Shown here in pieces: positions 33,041 through 37,278 of a stretch of DNA of 37,278 nucleotides. The notes beneath the pieces were generated by a model. That model saw nothing but the letters and a program-made list of their open reading frames with translations. It was not told where the DNA came from and searched no databases. Position 1 is the first letter of the stretch. Each line of letters begins with the position of its first letter. Made by a program: the position numbers and the translations under genes. Source of the DNA: Saccoglossus kowalevskii (lineage: Eukaryota; Hemichordata; Enteropneusta; Harrimaniidae); the NCBI RefSeq assembly GCF_000003605.2, contig NW_003148241.1, forward strand, positions 1 through 37,278, in the 5' to 3' direction.

Positions 33041-33948
33041 TCAAACAGAATATGAAGCTTCGCAAATGACTAATGGACACAGAGTACGATCTAAATCAGT
33101 AATTCCATTAAATGACAAATCTGATGACACGTCTTTACAAGGTGTACTACATATTTCTATTTCACTTTGATAGACGTCTCTCAGGATACCACTGGAATGT
33201 GTATTGCAATTTTGTATCTTCGTATCACTACAATGCCTTGGTGTACTACTGGATTGTGGAACACCAAGTCGAGTATCCACTGATTTTCCTCGACTTCGCA
33301 CGGACGGAAAACGCGTCGTCGATTCTTTCAACTTTGGTATTGGTGCTTGATGGTGCTTAGCATATAACACGGCATCTCTTTTCCGTTTTTGCCTCCGTTT
33401 TTGACTCCGACGATTCTGAAACCACTTCTGAAAAGTGAATAAAATAGATTATTGTATAATGAACAACAAGAAACTGTTCGCTTACATTATAACATACTTT
33501 GGTGCATACATAATGCTCTCACTTACCATAATTGACTTTTCCGATAACTTGGTGATTATGGCGATACCCTTGCGCATGTCGCGATTTAGATACTCTGTTG
33601 TAGTTGTAAATATTACTTCTAATAAAACCGACTGTGTCTCGCTGTAGATATAGCGACTTGATTTCCTGCCAACATAACTATCTGTAAAAATAAAAAAAAA
33701 CATATTTGTGTCTGTAGTAATTGTGATACAACATTACGTGACCTAAACCACTATAATCCATTTTGAAGTTAATTCGGTGAGACATAATTATTTAAAGTAG
33801 AGCACATTTACTTACCTTTGCTGTGCGATTTACCATCTACGTAACCGCAGACATTCTTCCAATCAAACCGATCAGCAATATCTAACACCGGTAATAAGTT
33901 CGACATAACATTGGCTGTAAAATGGGTGTTGTCAATATGTAATGCAAT
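33041..33948 (-). pseudogene. Homeobox unit 14, start codon lost, 13-codon deletion
   Basis: Exons are 33816..33948, 33527..33681 and 33041..33427. The ATG is ATT (33946-33948); the next in-frame ATG would be codon 15 at 33904-33906, dropping the N-terminus and eh1-like motif. An in-frame 39-nt deletion in exon 3 (TRL joined to GVPQSS) removes 13 tail residues. Further changes are SNLLPV and ADRFDW in exon 1, TDSYVG at the splice-spanning codon, and R33G plus N39K in the homeodomain. It could still be translated as a shorter homeodomain protein, but accumulated changes suggest decay. Confidence 0.75.
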
Positions 33949-34027
33949 AGTATTCTTTATACGATACGCATGGGACGAGAAAGCGTGTAGCAATGATACA
34001 CATGTGGTATGTTTTGGTTGATTTATA
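33949..34027 (-). promoter_or_regulatory. Core promoter region, homeobox unit 14
   Basis: TATAAA (34022-34027) and TCATT are retained although the start codon below them is lost. Confidence 0.45.
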
Positions 34028-35006
34028 GTTTCGAATTCCTATACCAATTTTCGCATTTGTAAGGATGTTCAAGAAAACTTTGTCAATGGATTGCCGCCTC
34101 CTTCTGTAAAATGCCGCCTGTTTAATTGCGCTACAAACGTGTTAACTCGCAGTGTTGTTATGCCAATTAACACTCTTAATAACGTGAATAGACACTGGAA
34201 CTCGGATGTGTGAAGCTGTTAATGATTGAACTTGCCGGCATTCACCGAGTGATGGCGCTTCGACAAAACAAAAAAACGTATACTGGCTGCGGCGATTTTG
34301 TTGTGTTTATTAATGAGTATACCATATCAAAATGTGTATGGAATTATAAATCTCATCCGACGCTCTTCTCTCATTGGTGTTCTTTAATTTTTGACACTTA
34401 GGTAATATACTGCTGTTTAATTCGGACAGAACACTGACGTTAAATTGAACAAAACAAGCCAATAGAGAACTGCTTTTTTTTCAAAAATGCCGGCTTTCTA
34501 ATATCATGGCAAATGTGTTAACTGTTGGCAAATGTGTTAACAATTGGAATGCTAATTAATAATCCGCGGGTCGTGAAAACTCACTAACTCTGTGATTGTT
34601 CTGGTTGATTATGTTTCAACTCACCAACATTTGCCGAGTGACGGCGCTTCAATAACATGTTAAAGAGCATTCAACGTCATTCCATGTAGACGTTTGGGAT
34701 AGGCAAGGACATGTATGTTGATGGAATTAGGTAATAATTTTATATTTCGGTTGATCTTACAAAGGCTCCTGTAGAACATATATCAAACACATAGTATCGC
34801 TACAACCAGATGGCTTTTTATACCATTAGTAGCCATTTTTGTATTTGGTTCCTTACATCAACATGCGTGCAGAATATTTTAATCTCAGTCGACGGTCTCG
34901 GTCTTTCCTAATTATTAGCACCGAGGAGAGCTACAACTGTATAATATGTTAAGATTATTGACGACGATTTGAACAAAACAAGTCCATCGTGACTTAAAAG
35001 AAGAGA
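34028..35006. repeat. Intergenic spacer, unit 14 (right-end type)
   Basis: No gene is seen. This more divergent spacer has ATCCGCGGGT, TTTGCCGAGTGACGGCGC and GACGTTTGGG, so both the palindrome and the CAACGTC/GACGTTG hairpin are damaged. Confidence 0.75.
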
Positions 35007-35091
35007 CATCTCTGGTGGGATTCGAACCCACAGCCTCCGAATAACTTGTTCAACTAGAAGTCCGACGCGCTATCCGTTGCGCCACGGAGAC
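35007..35091 (-). tRNA. tRNA-Arg(UCU), copy 21
   Basis: C6-A67 acceptor mismatch as in copy 6; the intron is GTTGAACAAGTT. It is the only tRNA of the gene-less unit. Confidence 0.8.
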
Positions 35092-35245
35092 ACTGCATAC
35101 CGCCTGATTCGTATGCAAGATATTTTTATTTGTTACATCACAACACCAAACACCTTGTATCGCTACAACCAGTTGGCTTTTTATACCATTGGTAGCCAAT
35201 ACCTGTAAAAATAAAAAAAAAAAAACATATTTGTGTCTGTGGCAT
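35092..35245. repeat. Scar of a deleted homeobox gene
   Basis: Mini-unit spacer runs to GGTAGCCAA (about 35199), then come the last 3 nt of exon 2's acceptor side and about 42 nt of intron 1 (CTGTAAAAATAAAA...TTTGTGTCTGTGGCA), then at about 35245 sequence from upstream of the promoter (TCCTATACCAATT). Exons 1-3, the TATA box and the ATG are missing. Confidence 0.88.
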
Positions 35246-36214
35246 CCTATACCAATTGTCGCATTTGTAAGGATATTCAAGAAAACTGTGTCAATGGATT
35301 GCCGCCTCCTTCCGTAAAATGCCGCCTGTTTAATTGCGCTACAAATGTGTTAACTCGCAGTGTTGTTATGCCAATTAACACTCCATATAACGTGAAAAGA
35401 CACTGGAACTCGGATGTGTGAATCTGTTAATGATTGAACTTGCCGGCATTCACCGAGTGATGGCGCTTCGACAAAACAAAAAAACGTATATTGGCTGCGG
35501 CGATTTTGTTGTGTTTATTAATGAGTATACCATTTCAAAATGTGTATGGAATTATAAATCTCATCCGACGCTCTTCTCTATTTGGTGTTCTTTAATTATT
35601 GACACTTAGTAAAATACTGCTGTGTAATTCGGACAGAACAGTGACGTTAAATTGAACAAAACAATCCAACAGAGAACTGCTTTTCTTTCAAAAATGCCGG
35701 CTTTCTAATATCATGGCAAATGTGTTAACTTTTGGCAAATGTGTTAACAATTGGAATGCTAATTAATAATCCGCGGGTCGTGAAAACTCACTAACTCTGT
35801 GATTGTTCTGGTTGATTATGTTTCAACTCATCAACATTGGCCGAGTGACGGCGCTTCAATAACATGTTAAAGAGCATTCAACGTCATTCCATGTAGACGT
35901 TGGGGATAGGCAAGGACATGTATGTTGATGGAATTAGGTAATAATTTTATATTTCGGTTGATCTTACAAAGGCTCCTGTAGAACATATATCAAACACCTA
36001 GTATCGCTACAACCAGTTGGCTTTTTTATACCATTAGTAGCCATTTTTGTATTTGGTTCATTACATCAAAATGCGTGCAGAATATTTTAATCTCAGTCGA
36101 CGGTCTCGGTCTTTCCTAATTATTAGCACCGAGGAGAGCTACAACTGTCTAATATGTTAAGACTATTGAAGACGATGTGAACAAAACAAGTCCATCGTGA
36201 CTAAAAAGAAGAGC
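35246..36214. repeat. Intergenic spacer of the gene-less unit
   Basis: No gene is seen. It is a right-end type spacer (ATCCGCGGGT, GGCCGAGTGACGGCGC). The CAACGTC/GACGTTG hairpin is intact here. Confidence 0.75.
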
Positions 36215-36299
36215 CATCTCCGGTGGGATTCGAACCCACAGCCTCCGAATAACTTTTTCAACTAGAAGTCCGATGCGCTATCCGTTGCGCCTCGGAGAC
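36215..36299 (-). tRNA. tRNA-Arg(UCU), copy 22, U8 changed
   Basis: All stems pair. U8, nearly invariant in tRNAs (U8-A14 tertiary pair and A box), is A, and G26 is A. The downstream T-run is TTTTT. Function is doubtful because of U8. Confidence 0.75.
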
Positions 36300-36486
36300 A
36301 CTGCTTATCGCCTGCTTCGTATGCAAGGTATTTTTATTTTTTACATCACAACGTTTGACCAAATCACACTGTTCCTTTCGATCTTGACTCATAATTGAAT
36401 ACACAATATGTATTTTTTATTTATATTTTATTATAACGTATTATGTACACGAAATTAAAATGACTAACCACGAATAAATGCTTTTC

Positions 36487-37278
36487 TCAAACAGAATATG
36501 AAGCTTCGCAAATGACTAATGGACACAGAGTACGATCTAAATCAGTAATTCCATTAAATGACAAATCTGATGACACGTCTTTACAAGGTGTACTACATAT
36601 TTCTATTTCACTTTGATAGACGTCTGTCAGGATACCACTGGAATGTGTACTGCAATTTTGTATCTTCGTATCACTACAATGCCTTGGTGTACTACTGGAT
36701 TGTGGAACACCAAGTCGAGTGTCCACTGATTTTCCTCGACTTCGCACGGACGGAAAACGCGTCGTCGATTCTTTCATCTTTTGTATTGGTGCTTGATGGT
36801 GCTTAGCATATAATACGGCATCTCTTTTCCGTTTTTGTCTCCGTTTTTGACTCCGACGATTCTGAAACCACTTCTGAAAAGTGAATAAAATAGATTATTG
36901 TATAATGAACAACAAGAAACTGTTCGCTTACATTATAACATACTTTGGTGCATACATAATGCTCTCACTTACCATAATTGACTTTTCCGATAAGTTGGTG
37001 ATTATGGCGATACCCTTGCGCATGTCGCGATTTAGATACTCTGTAGTAGTTGTAAATATTACTTCTAATAAAACCGACTGTGTCTCGCTGTAGATATAGC
37101 GACTTGATTTCCTGCCAACATAACTACCTGTAAAAATAAAAAAACAAACATATTTGTGTCTGTAGCATTCGTGATACAAGATTACGTGACCTAAACCACT
37201 ATAATCCATTTTGAAGTTAATTCGGAGAGACATAATTATTTAAAGTAGAGCACATTTACTTACCTTTGTTGTGCGATT
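36487..37278 (-). CDS. Single-homeodomain protein, unit 15 (cut by window end)
   Basis: Exon 3 is 36487..36873, exon 2 is 36973..37127, and exon 1 is visible only from its donor end, 37264..37278. It carries the same 39-nt in-frame tail deletion as unit 14, R33G in the homeodomain, and QKMKES after it. What is visible is open and spliceable; start codon and promoter lie outside the window. If exon 1 is normal, the protein would be 224 aa. Confidence 0.8.

Larger units (their letters stand above)
1..37278 (-). repeat. Homeobox + tRNA-Arg tandem array (macrosatellite), unit about 2.28 kb
   Basis: The same ordered block (tRNA-Arg, homeobox exons 3-2-1, promoter, spacer) recurs from one end of the window to the other without a strand change. 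Successive tRNA starts are spaced 2277-2296 bp apart in ordinary units, 363-365 bp in mini-units, about 3010 bp where the spacer is duplicated, 1910-2110 bp where the gene is truncated, and 1208 bp where the gene is gone. Exons, introns and spacers look about equally similar between copies, which points to concerted evolution rather than old independent duplicates. The array runs off both ends of the window, so its true copy number is unknown. Confidence 0.97.

Noticed and set aside
13-36299. Possible CRISPR-like array because of regularly spaced identical blocks
   Set aside because: Repeats are tRNA genes 85 bp long with spacings of 0.36-3 kb and with homologous, not unique, spacers; the DNA is eukaryotic.
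1-37278. Mobile element as the basis of the repeat
   Set aside because: No terminal repeats, transposase, reverse transcriptase or target-site duplications were seen at unit borders; head-to-tail order fits unequal exchange.

Overview
The window is eukaryotic nuclear DNA, most likely from an animal. Spliceosomal GT-AG introns interrupt a homeobox gene, TATA/Initiator-like promoters precede it, AATAAA signals follow it, and the tRNA genes carry an intron plus internal A and B boxes. The species cannot be named from sequence alone.

Essentially the whole window is one head-to-tail macrosatellite. The basic unit is about 2.28 kb and every copy has the same orientation. Read on the minus strand, a full unit holds: a TATA box, a three-exon single-homeodomain gene (237 aa when intact), a poly(A) signal about 55 bp after the stop, an intron-containing tRNA-Arg(UCU) gene about 135 bp further on, and a spacer of about 1 kb leading to the next promoter. 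I count 15 homeobox copies. Ten are intact (units 1, 2, 3, 5, 6, 8, 9, 11, 12, 13), four are damaged (4, 7, 10, 14), and unit 15 is cut by the window edge. I count 22 tRNA-Arg copies, roughly a dozen of them without stem mismatches.

The array is irregular in informative ways. Six times the tRNA is doubled by a 363-365 bp mini-unit, which looks like a full unit with about 1.9 kb, including the homeobox gene, deleted. Two units carry a spacer duplication of about 0.8 kb with the same junction. One unit (35007-36214) has lost the homeobox gene and kept the tRNA. One copy has a piece of exon 2 spliced into its 3' flank. Shared variants between distant units (6 and 12, 8 and 13, 2 and 4) show that blocks of units were copied by unequal exchange or gene conversion.

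The homeodomain has the key fold and DNA-contact residues (R5, Q12, L16, F20, W48, F49, Q50, N51, R53) but carries one extra residue between helix 1 and helix 2 and an unusual S54-Q55. The intron at homeodomain position 46/47 is one seen in many paired-type genes, but I cannot assign a class. The arrangement resembles the D4Z4/DUX4 macrosatellite in principle (a homeobox gene inside a multi-kilobase tandem repeat). It differs in having introns, one homeodomain and a co-amplified tRNA gene. The spacer holds conserved TAATTA-type sites, a perfect 10-bp palindrome and two hairpins that nothing coding explains.
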